Source: Nocardia mikamii NBRC 108933
GTDB taxonomy: Bacteria > Actinomycetota > Actinomycetes > Mycobacteriales > Mycobacteriaceae
Length of the DNA: 64,000 nt
NCBI RefSeq assembly: GCF_001613505.1
Contig: NZ_BDCM01000003.1
Location: 124,001 to 188,000, forward strand
Reading direction: 5' to 3'
In this document: one piece after another, positions 26,622 to 33,905 of the stretch
Position numbering within the stretch: the stretch's first letter is position 1
How the letters are laid out: every line of letters begins with the position of its first letter
Notes under the pieces: model-generated
Told to the model about the DNA's origin: nothing
Database searches by the model: none
The model's input: only the letters and a program-made list of their open reading frames with translations
Made by a program: the position numbers and the translations under genes

Positions 26622-26722
26622 GGGCGCTCCTTGTCCGAGGGCGGCGCTGGTGAGCCCACAGTACCGATCTCGTGGGCCGGTCGCCCGGTATCGGCCGCGA
26701 CGAACGGCCGCTCGCCATTCCA

Positions 26723-26763
26723 TGAAACACGTTCTAGACATGATGGACGATTTGTCTTACCGT
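26723..26763 (+). promoter_or_regulatory. CYP130 promoter with embedded inverted repeat
   Basis: TAGACA (26735-26740) and TACCGT (26758-26763) are separated by 17 bp and fit -35 and -10 boxes. The ATG lies 6 nt after the -10, so the mRNA is probably leaderless. AGACA-N12-TGTCT (26736-26757) fills the spacer, an ideal repressor position for the TetR protein encoded after the P450. Just upstream, TGAAACACGTTCTA (26723-26736) matches the published KstR consensus TnnAACnnGTTnnA. Confidence 0.6.
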
Positions 26764-26769
26764 CGATAC

Positions 26770-27987
26770 ATGAGCAAGACGATGTCTCACGAGGCACGCT
26801 TCACCTTGCGGTCCGGCGAATCCTGGCGCGATCCCTGGCCGATGTACGCCGCCCTGCGCGACTCCGATCCGGTGCACCACGTCGTCCCCGAGACCCGCCC
26901 GCACGAGGACTACTACGTCCTGTCGCGCTACGCCGACATCTACGCGGCCGTGCGCGATCCCGAGACGTTCTCCTCCGCCCAGGGCCTGACGGTCGACTAC
27001 AACAACCTCAGCGAGATCGGGCTCGGCGAGAACCGGCCGTTCGTCTTCACCGATCCGCCCGACCACACCGTTTTCCGGCGCCGCGTGGCCAAGGGCTTCA
27101 CGCCGCGACAGGTCCAGGAGATCCGGCCCGCGGTCGAGGCGTTCGTGATCGAGCGGCTCGAGAAGCTGCGCGCGGCCGGTGGCGGTGACATCTCGGTCGA
27201 GTTGTTCAAACCGCTGCCGACCATGGTGGTGGCGCATTATCTCGGTGTGCCGGAAGAGGATCGGGCACAGTTCGACCGATGGAGCGAGGCGATCGTGGCG
27301 GCCTCGGCGACCGGCGGCATCGAGCACGCGCAGGAAGCGGTCGGTGAGCTGACCCAGTACTTCATCGCGATGATCGAGAAGCGCAAACGCGAACCGGCGG
27401 ACGACACCGTCTCGCATCTGGTCGCCTCGGGACTGGGCGCCGACGGCGACTTCGGCGAAATCCTGCAGATCATCGGCTTCGCGTTCACGATGATCACCGG
27501 CGGCAACGACACCACCACCGGAAATCTGGGCGGCGCGGTGCAATTGCTGACCAGCTCTCCCGACCAGCGGCAGCGCCTGCTCGACGATCCGAGCCTGATA
27601 CCGGGGGCGGTCGACGAATTCCTGCGGATGACCTCGCCGGTGCAGGGCCTGGCCCGCACCACCACCCGCGATGTCGAGATCGAGGGCGTCACCATTCCCG
27701 CCGGTCGCCGGGTGCTGATGCTGTACGCGTCGGCCAATCGCGACGAACGCGAATACGGTTCGGACGCAAACGAACTCGATGTGACGCGGAATCCGAAGAA
27801 TATTCTCACCTTCGGCAACGGCAACCACCACTGCCTCGGTGCGGCCGCGGCCCGCATGCAGGCCACCATCGCACTGCGGGAACTGCTGGCCCGCTGCCCG
27901 GACTTCACCGTGGACCTGGACGGAGTCCGATACACCGAGGGCAGTTACGTGCGCTGGCCGGTCAACGTCCCGTTCGTCCCGGCATGA
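26770..27987 (+). CDS. cyp130: Cytochrome P450, CYP130-like
   Basis: A 405-residue P450. Segments such as WRDPWPMYAALRDSDPVHHV, FSSAQGLTVDYNNLSEIGL, SPVQGLARTTTRDV and LDVTRNPKNILTFGNGNHHC closely recall M. tuberculosis CYP130 (Rv1256c), whose crystal structure is known but whose natural substrate is not. The I-helix reads GGNDTTT, the K-helix lies in DEFLRM, and the haem loop is FGNGNHHCLGAAAARM. Also as in M. tuberculosis, a TetR gene follows (overlapping ATGA). The ATG at 26770 is chosen from its position 6 nt after TACCGT; a second ATG four codons later is possible. Confidence 0.9.
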   Translation: MSKTMSHEARFTLRSGESWRDPWPMYAALRDSDPVHHVVPETRPHEDYYVLSRYADIYAAVRDPETFSSAQGLTVDYNNLSEIGLGENRPFVFTDPPDHTVFRRRVAKGFTPRQVQEIRPAVEAFVIERLEKLRAAGGGDISVELFKPLPTMVVAHYLGVPEEDRAQFDRWSEAIVAASATGGIEHAQEAVGELTQYFIAMIEKRKREPADDTVSHLVASGLGADGDFGEILQIIGFAFTMITGGNDTTTGNLGGAVQLLTSSPDQRQRLLDDPSLIPGAVDEFLRMTSPVQGLARTTTRDVEIEGVTIPAGRRVLMLYASANRDEREYGSDANELDVTRNPKNILTFGNGNHHCLGAAAARMQATIALRELLARCPDFTVDLDGVRYTEGSYVRWPVNVPFVPA

Positions 27988-28562
27988 GCGACTGGCTGGC
28001 GCATCCGCGTTCCCTGCAGGCGGCCGAGCGGATCCTGGACGCCGCCGCGAGCCTGTTTTCCGAAGGTGGCGTGAACGCCACCCAGATGGGCGATATCGCC
28101 AAGGCCGCCGGCTGCTCGCGGGCGACGCTGTACCGCTATTTCGACAACCGGCAGGCGGTGCAACTGGCGTATGTGCATCGCGAGGCGCGGCGGGTGGGCG
28201 CCCGGGTGACCGCCGAGATCGGGGCCATCGCCGACCCGGGTGAACGCGCCGTCGCCGGAGTGCTGGCCAGCCTGCGCGCGGTGCGTTCGGATCCCCTGCT
28301 GATCGCGTGGTTCCGGCCCGACGACGCCGGGGCCACGCTGCAGATCGCCCAGACCTCCGAGGTGATCGAGGCCATCGCCCGCTCGCTGTTCGCCGCCGAA
28401 ACGTCCTCGGCACACGCTGAGGCACACGAGGATTGGACCCGGCTGGCCCGCTGGCTGACCCGCATCATCGTCTCCCTGCTCACGGTGCCCGGCCGGGACG
28501 AGGCCGAGGAGCGCGACATGCTGGAGCGCTTCATCGCTCCCCTCGTCGCCCGGGCCGGCTGA
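27984..28562 (+). CDS. TetR-family repressor cotranscribed with CYP130
   Basis: A 192-residue regulator. The HTH is at residues about 15-55 (ILDAAASLFSEGGVNATQMGDIAKAAGCSRATLYRYFDNR). The C-terminal helical domain is unlike other families and should bind the ligand, perhaps the P450's substrate. Overlap of the start with the P450 stop (ATGA) shows coupling. By position it corresponds to Rv1255c, which likewise sits beside CYP130. The inverted repeat in the CYP130 promoter is the likely operator, giving autoregulation. Confidence 0.9.
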   Translation: MSDWLAHPRSLQAAERILDAAASLFSEGGVNATQMGDIAKAAGCSRATLYRYFDNRQAVQLAYVHREARRVGARVTAEIGAIADPGERAVAGVLASLRAVRSDPLLIAWFRPDDAGATLQIAQTSEVIEAIARSLFAAETSSAHAEAHEDWTRLARWLTRIIVSLLTVPGRDEAEERDMLERFIAPLVARAG

Positions 28563-28598
28563 GCACGCCGGCGCGGCCCGACGAGCCGCCCCGGCGAC

Positions 28599-28636
28599 GG
28601 CAACGCCCGCGCACCCTTGCGCGCACGGGCGTTGCC
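28599..28636 (+). terminator. Strong hairpin between TetR and acyl-CoA dehydrogenase genes
   Basis: GGCAACGCCCG (28599-28609) pairs perfectly with CGGGCGTTGCC (28626-28636), with a GC-rich interior that can pair further (CGCA/TGCG). There is no T-run; the right arm is followed within three bases by the AGGAGG of the next gene. It may end the CYP130 operon, or act as a leader structure that controls access to that ribosome site. Confidence 0.6.
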
Positions 28637-28651
28637 CAGGAGGCTTGGGAT

Positions 28652-30451
28652 ATGGATTCGCTCATCATGTCCGCCCGCGACCTCGATTTCCTGCTCTACG
28701 AGTGGCTCGACGTGACCGGGCTGACCGAGCGCGAGCGCTATCGGGAGCACAGCCGCGAAACCTTCGATCAGGTGCTCGCGCTGAGCCGGGAACTGGCCGA
28801 GAAGTATTTCGCCCCGCACAACCGCCGGGGCGATCTGCACGAGCCGACCTTCGACGGCGAGAAGGTGCACATCATTCCGGAGGTGGCGACGGCGTTGTCG
28901 GCCTTCGCCGAGGCCGGATTCGTCGGGGCCGCGATGGACGAGCGAGTGGGCGGTATGCAATTGCCGCACACCGTCTTCACCGCGTGCATGGCATGGTTCT
29001 ACGCCGCCAACGTGGCGACCGCCAGCTACGCGCTGCTGACCATCGGCAACGCCAATCTCCTGGCCGCACACGCCGATTCGGATCAGCTCGACCGGTTCGT
29101 GCGGCCGATGCTGACCGGCCGCTACTTCGGCACGATGGCGCTGTCGGAACCGCAGGCGGGGTCCTCACTGGCCGACATCACCACCAAGGCCGTGCCGCAG
29201 GACGACGGCACGTACCGGCTGTTCGGCCGCAAGATGTGGATCTCCGGCGGAGACCACGACCTGTCGGAGAACATCGTGCATCTGGTCCTGGCACGCATTC
29301 CCGGATCGGATGCCGGGACGCGCGGCATCTCGCTGTTCATCGTGCCGAAATACCTTCCCGCCGAGGATGGTTCGCTCGGTGAGCGCAACGATGTGGTGCT
29401 GGCCGGGATCAACCACAAGATGGGCTGGCGGGGCACGGTGAACACGGCGCCGATCTTCGGCGACGGCGCGTTCACCCCCGGCGGCGCGCCGGGCGCGGTC
29501 GGTTACCTGGTGGGCGAGCCGAATCGCGGACTGACCTACATGTTCCACATGATGAACGAGGCGCGCCTCGGCGTCGGCCTGGCCGCCACCGCGCTGGGAT
29601 ACACCGGCTTCCTCAAGGCGCTCGACTATGCCCGCAATCGGCCGCAGGGCCGCCCGGTGACCGCGAAGGGCGGTGCGAGCGCGCAGGTCCCGATCGCGCA
29701 ACATCCGGATGTACGCCGAATGTTGCTGGCGCAGAAGGCATATGCCGAAGGCGCGCTCGGCCTGCAGTTGTACTGCGGCACGCTGATCGATCGCCAGCGC
29801 AGCGCCGTGGACGCCGCGGAGGCACAGCGCGTCGCCCTCCTGCTGCGGGTACTGACCCCGATCGCCAAGAGCTGGCCCAGCCAGTGGTGCCTGGCCGCCA
29901 ACGACCTCGCCATCCAGGTGCACGGCGGCGCCGGCTACACCCGCGACTACGACGTCGAACAGCATTACCGCGACAACCGGCTGAATCCGATTCACGAAGG
30001 GACACATGGCATTCAGAGCCTGGACCTGCTCGGCCGGGCGGTGGTCGCGGACGGCGGCGCGGCGCTGACACTGCTGCTCGACACCATGGGGGAAACTGTC
30101 GACCGCGCTCGCGCGACGGGGGATGCGGAACTCGGCGATTTCGCCGATGCGCTGGCCGCGGCCGCGGGACGCATCGCGACCACCACCGCGACGGTGTGGC
30201 GCGACGCCGATCCGGAAGCGGCACTGGCGAATTCGTCCGCCTACCTGGAGGCGTTCGGACATGTCGTGCTGGCCTGGATCTGGCTGGAACAGGCGGTGGC
30301 CGCCGCCCGCGGATCCGAGGACTTCCACCGCGGTAAGCGGGCCGCCGCACGGTACTTCTTCCACTGGGAATTGCCCCGCACCGCACCGCTTTTCGATCTG
30401 CTCGACGCGATGGATCGCACCACAACCGACCTCGACGACGCCTGGCTCTAG
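28652..30451 (+). CDS. Acyl-CoA dehydrogenase, large FadE5/DmdC-like type
   Basis: A 599-residue flavoenzyme, longer than the usual 380-residue dehydrogenases because of the C-terminal extra domain found in FadE5 and 3-methylmercaptopropionyl-CoA dehydrogenases. The FAD/substrate signature is MALSEPQAGSSLADI, and KMWISGGDHDLSENIVHLVL follows. The catalytic Glu is expected in NPIHEGTHGIQSLDLLGR. It would oxidise acyl-CoA in beta-oxidation at FAD, passing electrons to ETF. The ATG at 28652 has AGGAGG upstream, whereas earlier in-frame starts add proline-rich antisense-like sequence. Confidence 0.9.
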   Translation: MDSLIMSARDLDFLLYEWLDVTGLTERERYREHSRETFDQVLALSRELAEKYFAPHNRRGDLHEPTFDGEKVHIIPEVATALSAFAEAGFVGAAMDERVGGMQLPHTVFTACMAWFYAANVATASYALLTIGNANLLAAHADSDQLDRFVRPMLTGRYFGTMALSEPQAGSSLADITTKAVPQDDGTYRLFGRKMWISGGDHDLSENIVHLVLARIPGSDAGTRGISLFIVPKYLPAEDGSLGERNDVVLAGINHKMGWRGTVNTAPIFGDGAFTPGGAPGAVGYLVGEPNRGLTYMFHMMNEARLGVGLAATALGYTGFLKALDYARNRPQGRPVTAKGGASAQVPIAQHPDVRRMLLAQKAYAEGALGLQLYCGTLIDRQRSAVDAAEAQRVALLLRVLTPIAKSWPSQWCLAANDLAIQVHGGAGYTRDYDVEQHYRDNRLNPIHEGTHGIQSLDLLGRAVVADGGAALTLLLDTMGETVDRARATGDAELGDFADALAAAAGRIATTTATVWRDADPEAALANSSAYLEAFGHVVLAWIWLEQAVAAARGSEDFHRGKRAAARYFFHWELPRTAPLFDLLDAMDRTTTDLDDAWL

Positions 30452-30510
30452 CACAGCGGGCCCGGACACACCCACCCCTCCTGGCGACATTCGGCCATCG
30501 GGGCGCCCAC

Positions 30511-30516
30511 TAATCT
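30511..30516 (+). promoter_or_regulatory. -10 box of the RluA-type gene
   Basis: TAATCT lies 6 nt before the GTG at 30523, and no Shine-Dalgarno sequence is present. Transcription should begin at or next to the start codon. No good -35 was found. Confidence 0.5.
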
Positions 30517-30522
30517 GGCCCG

Positions 30523-31299
30523 GTGGAGACGCACCCGGTGGAGATGGGCTGGCAGCAGCTGGCGCAGCAGTGCCTCGTCGACGAGGACGAGGCGATCATC
30601 GCGCTGAACAAGCCGGCCGGTATCGCCGTGACCGGGGAACGCCACGACACCGACCTGGTCGAGTTGGCCGCGGCCGAGGGCATCACCCTCTACCCGGTGC
30701 ACCGCATCGACAAGGTCACCTCCGGTCTCGTGCTGTTCGCCAAGGACCTGACCGCCCACGGCGGCCTGACCAGGCAATTCACCAAGCGCACGGCCGACAA
30801 GAGGTATCTGGTCGTCACCGCCGCCACCGATCTGCCCGATACCGGCGTCATCGACCTGCCGTTGAGCGTCGGGCGCAAGAACCGGGTCCGGATCGCGGCG
30901 CCCCGTGACACCATCCGGCGTGAGGGACAGCTGTGGACGGTCGACGAGAGCGATCTGCTGGCCGGTAAGAACTATCCGTCCCGGACCGAGTTCGCCACCG
31001 TGGCGCGGACCGATCGGCACACGATCCTGCTGGCCCGGCCGATCACCGGGCGGCGGCATCAGATCCGCGTCCATCTGGCCTGGATCGGCTATCCGATCGC
31101 CGGTGATCCGCTGTTCGACAAATCGGGTGAGTACGCGCGGACCCATCTGCATTCGCTGTCGTTGCGGGTGGAGGCGCCCTGGCGCGCGGACTCCGAACTC
31201 GCGCTGACCGCCGCACCGGGGGCGGATTTCTTCTCGACCGGCTCGCGACCGATCCTCGAGAATCCGGCCGACCTGCTCGAACGGATCGCCGCCGAATAG
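30523..31299 (+). CDS. RluA-family RNA pseudouridine synthase
   Basis: A 258-residue enzyme that isomerises uridine in rRNA or tRNA. The catalytic motif is HRIDKVTSGLVLFAKD with the essential Asp, and the late ARPITGRRHQIRVHLAWIGYPIAGDPLF segment is the RluA signature. It lacks an S4 domain at the N-terminus, as do RluC/TruC-like short members. The RNA position modified cannot be predicted. The GTG is the first codon after a -10-like box and is probably the start of the transcript. Confidence 0.92.
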   Translation: METHPVEMGWQQLAQQCLVDEDEAIIALNKPAGIAVTGERHDTDLVELAAAEGITLYPVHRIDKVTSGLVLFAKDLTAHGGLTRQFTKRTADKRYLVVTAATDLPDTGVIDLPLSVGRKNRVRIAAPRDTIRREGQLWTVDESDLLAGKNYPSRTEFATVARTDRHTILLARPITGRRHQIRVHLAWIGYPIAGDPLFDKSGEYARTHLHSLSLRVEAPWRADSELALTAAPGADFFSTGSRPILENPADLLERIAAE

Positions 31300-31363
31300 C
31301 GGTTCGCTATAAAAGGTGGCGTCCGTCACGCAGACGGCACGCTGAGGACCTTCTACTCTGGAC

Positions 31364-31382
31364 ACGTGCCGTATCGGCACGT
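31364..31382. other. Perfect inverted repeat ahead of the phosphodiesterase gene
   Basis: ACGTGCCG-TAT-CGGCACGT has 8-bp arms and a 3-nt loop, 65 bp after the RluA stop and 104 bp before the next start. It is either a terminator without T-run or an operator. A smaller repeat, CCGTC-N5-GACGG, lies just upstream at about 31323-31337. Confidence 0.55.
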
Positions 31383-31486
31383 ATGCGGCCGAAGCGATCA
31401 CACCCGGGGGCCGATTCCACACGGGCTCGCACAGGTCGTTCCCGGCGACGGGCGCAACGGTGCGATCCCACGAGAAAGCGGACGCC

Positions 31487-32266
31487 ATGATTCTGTTGGC
31501 ACAGCTCAGCGATACTCACTTCGATCTGGATCCGCGCAACGCCGAACGAGTCGCCGCCGTCCTCGGCTACCTCGACCGATTACCGCGCCGGCCCGACGCC
31601 ATCCTCGTCACCGGCGACCTCACCGAATCCGGCACTCTCGCCCAGTACGAGCAGGCCCGCAAATCGCTGACCACCGACATGCCGCTGTACGTACTGCCCG
31701 GCAATCACGACGACCGCGCGAATCTGCGCCAGACGCTGCTCGACGGCTCCGCCGCGGACGAGCCGATCAACCAGGCCGTCGAGATCGGCGAGCTCACCGT
31801 GGCACTGCTCGATTCCACGATTCCCGGCTCGGGCGGTGGTGAGCTGGGCGAACGTACCTACGCGTGGCTGGACCGGTTGCTGGCCGCCACGCCCGCGGAC
31901 GCCTCCGTGCTGGTGGCGATGCATCACCCGCCGGTGCCGATGTACTCGACGGTGGTCGATCCGATCCGGCTCGCCGACCCGGAGCGGCTGGAACGCACCA
32001 TCGCCGGTGACGAGCGAATCCTCGGCGTGCTCACCGGCCATATGCACGCCATGGGTACGACGCTGTTCGGCGGGCGGCAGCTGGTGGTGGCGCCCAGTGT
32101 GGCCTCGGCGATCGGCGGGGCATGGGAGGTCGAGGAGCCCGGCGACGTTCCGATCGACTACGCACCCGACCCGTCTGTGGTGCTGCACGCCGTCGCGGAT
32201 CGGCGGCTGACCTCGATCGTCCGCACCGTGCCGATGGGCGGGCGGATCCGCGTACAACCGCGCTGA
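31487..32266 (+). CDS. Class III cyclic-nucleotide phosphodiesterase-type metallophosphoesterase
   Basis: A 259-residue calcineurin-like phosphoesterase. Metal ligands are visible in order: SDTHFD (D, H), VTGDLTESG (D), LPGNHDDR (N, H), MHHPP (H) and LTGHMHAMG (H, H). This is the pattern of M. tuberculosis Rv0805 and E. coli CpdA, which hydrolyse cAMP and other phosphodiesters; the true substrate here is unproven. The ATG at 31487 is chosen because the first strand begins there; a GTG nine codons earlier is possible. Confidence 0.88.
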   Translation: MILLAQLSDTHFDLDPRNAERVAAVLGYLDRLPRRPDAILVTGDLTESGTLAQYEQARKSLTTDMPLYVLPGNHDDRANLRQTLLDGSAADEPINQAVEIGELTVALLDSTIPGSGGGELGERTYAWLDRLLAATPADASVLVAMHHPPVPMYSTVVDPIRLADPERLERTIAGDERILGVLTGHMHAMGTTLFGGRQLVVAPSVASAIGGAWEVEEPGDVPIDYAPDPSVVLHAVADRRLTSIVRTVPMGGRIRVQPR

Positions 32267-32347
32267 GCAGGGTTCGCGGAACGGGGTTCGGAGCCGGCGG
32301 CACGCGCCTACAGTGGAGATACTGTTCTCGATTCTAGGAGCGCGCGG

Positions 32348-33823
32348 ATGCCCGCTACCAAGCCGTCGATCGTCATCGTCGGAGCCGGGTTCGGGGGACT
32401 CGGTGCGGCAATCGAGCTGCAGCGCAACGGTTTCGACGACCTCACCATCCTGGAGCGGGCCACCGACCTGGGCGGGGTGTGGCGGGAGAACACCTACCCG
32501 GGCGCGGCCTGCGACGTGCCCTCCCCGCTGTACTCGTTCTCCTACGAACCGAAACCGGATTGGCCGCATCGCTACTCCGGTCAGACCGACATCCTGGGCT
32601 ACCTGCACGCGGTGGCGGCGAAACACCGGCTGCTCGAGCGGATCCGATTCGGCGCCGACGTCACCGAGGCGAACTTCGACGAACACACCGGGCGCTGGAC
32701 GATCCGCACCGCCGACGGTGAGATCCGCTCCGCCGACGTGCTGATCTGCGCGGTCGGGCAGCTGTCGCGTCCCCGGATGCCCGATATCGCGGGCATCGAG
32801 ACGTTCACCGGACCGTCGTTCCATTCCGCGCAGTGGGACCACGACGTCGACCTCGCCGGGAAGCGGGTCGCGGTGATCGGAACCGGCGCCAGCGCAATCC
32901 AATTCGTGCCCGCCATCGCCCCCGAGGTGGCGCGGCTGACGCTGTTCCAGCGGACCGCCGCCTGGGTGGTGCGGCGCTCCGATCGCGAGTATCGGCCCAT
33001 CCATCACGCACTGTTCGAACACGTGCCCGGGCTACGGCTGGCCCAACGCCTGTGGGTCTGGTGCTTCCTGGAGTTCTTCGCTCTCGGCCTGGCCGCGATC
33101 CCGCCGATCCGGCGCCTCGCCACCTGGATGGGGACGCGCACCCTTCGCCACGATGTGCCCGATCCCGACCTGCGCGCGAAGCTGACACCCGACTATCCGG
33201 TGTTGTGCAAACGGGTGCTGTTCTCCAACGAGTACTACCCGGCTCTGGTGCGGCCGAATGTGGACGTCGTCACCGAGCCCATCACCGAGGTGGTGCCCGA
33301 GGGTGTGCGCACCGCCGACGGGACCGTATATCCGGCCGACGTGATCGTCTACGGCACCGGCTTCAAGGGCAGCGAATTCCTCTGGCCGATCCGGATATTC
33401 GGGCGCGACGGCGCGGACCTGGAGAAGGTGTGGGCCGAGGGGGCACGGGCCTATCTCGGGATGACGGTGCCGGGATTCCCGAATCTGTTCCTCATGTACG
33501 GGCCCAACACCAATCTGGGCATCGGCTCGATCATCTACATGATCGAATGTCAGGCCCGTTACATCCGGCAGGCGGTGGGCCATCTGAGCCGACATCCGGG
33601 ATCCTGTCTCGAGGTGAAGCCCGAGATCGCGGCCGCCTTCGATGCCCACACCCAGCGCCGGTTGCTACGCACGCCGTGGACCGCGTGCTCGAGCTGGTAC
33701 CGCAATGCCGCCGGGCGGATCACCAACAACTGGCCCGGCACCGTCACCGCGTACCGCGTGCGCACCCGCTCGCTGAACCCGGACGACTACGTGCTGCGCG
33801 CACCGGAGCCGGTCCGCACGTGA
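32348..33823 (+). CDS. Baeyer-Villiger-type flavin monooxygenase
   Basis: A 491-residue class B flavoprotein with the FAD motif VIVGAGFGGLGAAIEL, the substrate-side signature GGVWRENTYPGAACD, the NADPH motif VIGTGASAIQ and, between them, FTGPSFHSAQWD, matching the Baeyer-Villiger fingerprint FxGxxxHxxxW. It should insert oxygen next to a ketone using NADPH. The substrate is unknown; many Nocardia paralogues exist. AGGAG precedes the ATG. Confidence 0.9.
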   Translation: MPATKPSIVIVGAGFGGLGAAIELQRNGFDDLTILERATDLGGVWRENTYPGAACDVPSPLYSFSYEPKPDWPHRYSGQTDILGYLHAVAAKHRLLERIRFGADVTEANFDEHTGRWTIRTADGEIRSADVLICAVGQLSRPRMPDIAGIETFTGPSFHSAQWDHDVDLAGKRVAVIGTGASAIQFVPAIAPEVARLTLFQRTAAWVVRRSDREYRPIHHALFEHVPGLRLAQRLWVWCFLEFFALGLAAIPPIRRLATWMGTRTLRHDVPDPDLRAKLTPDYPVLCKRVLFSNEYYPALVRPNVDVVTEPITEVVPEGVRTADGTVYPADVIVYGTGFKGSEFLWPIRIFGRDGADLEKVWAEGARAYLGMTVPGFPNLFLMYGPNTNLGIGSIIYMIECQARYIRQAVGHLSRHPGSCLEVKPEIAAAFDAHTQRRLLRTPWTACSSWYRNAAGRITNNWPGTVTAYRVRTRSLNPDDYVLRAPEPVRT

Positions 33824-33905
33824 TGACCAGCGCAGGCGGCCCGCGTGAGCCCTTCGCCCCCGCGAGGGCCGTCCCGCAGTCCGCCGGTGCTGGCAGACTT
33901 GAGCC

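Noticed and set aside
24949..26730. 593-residue open frame overlapping the permease on the same strand
   Set aside because: It is Arg/Gly-rich with no membrane pattern, while the other frame encodes a textbook APC permease.
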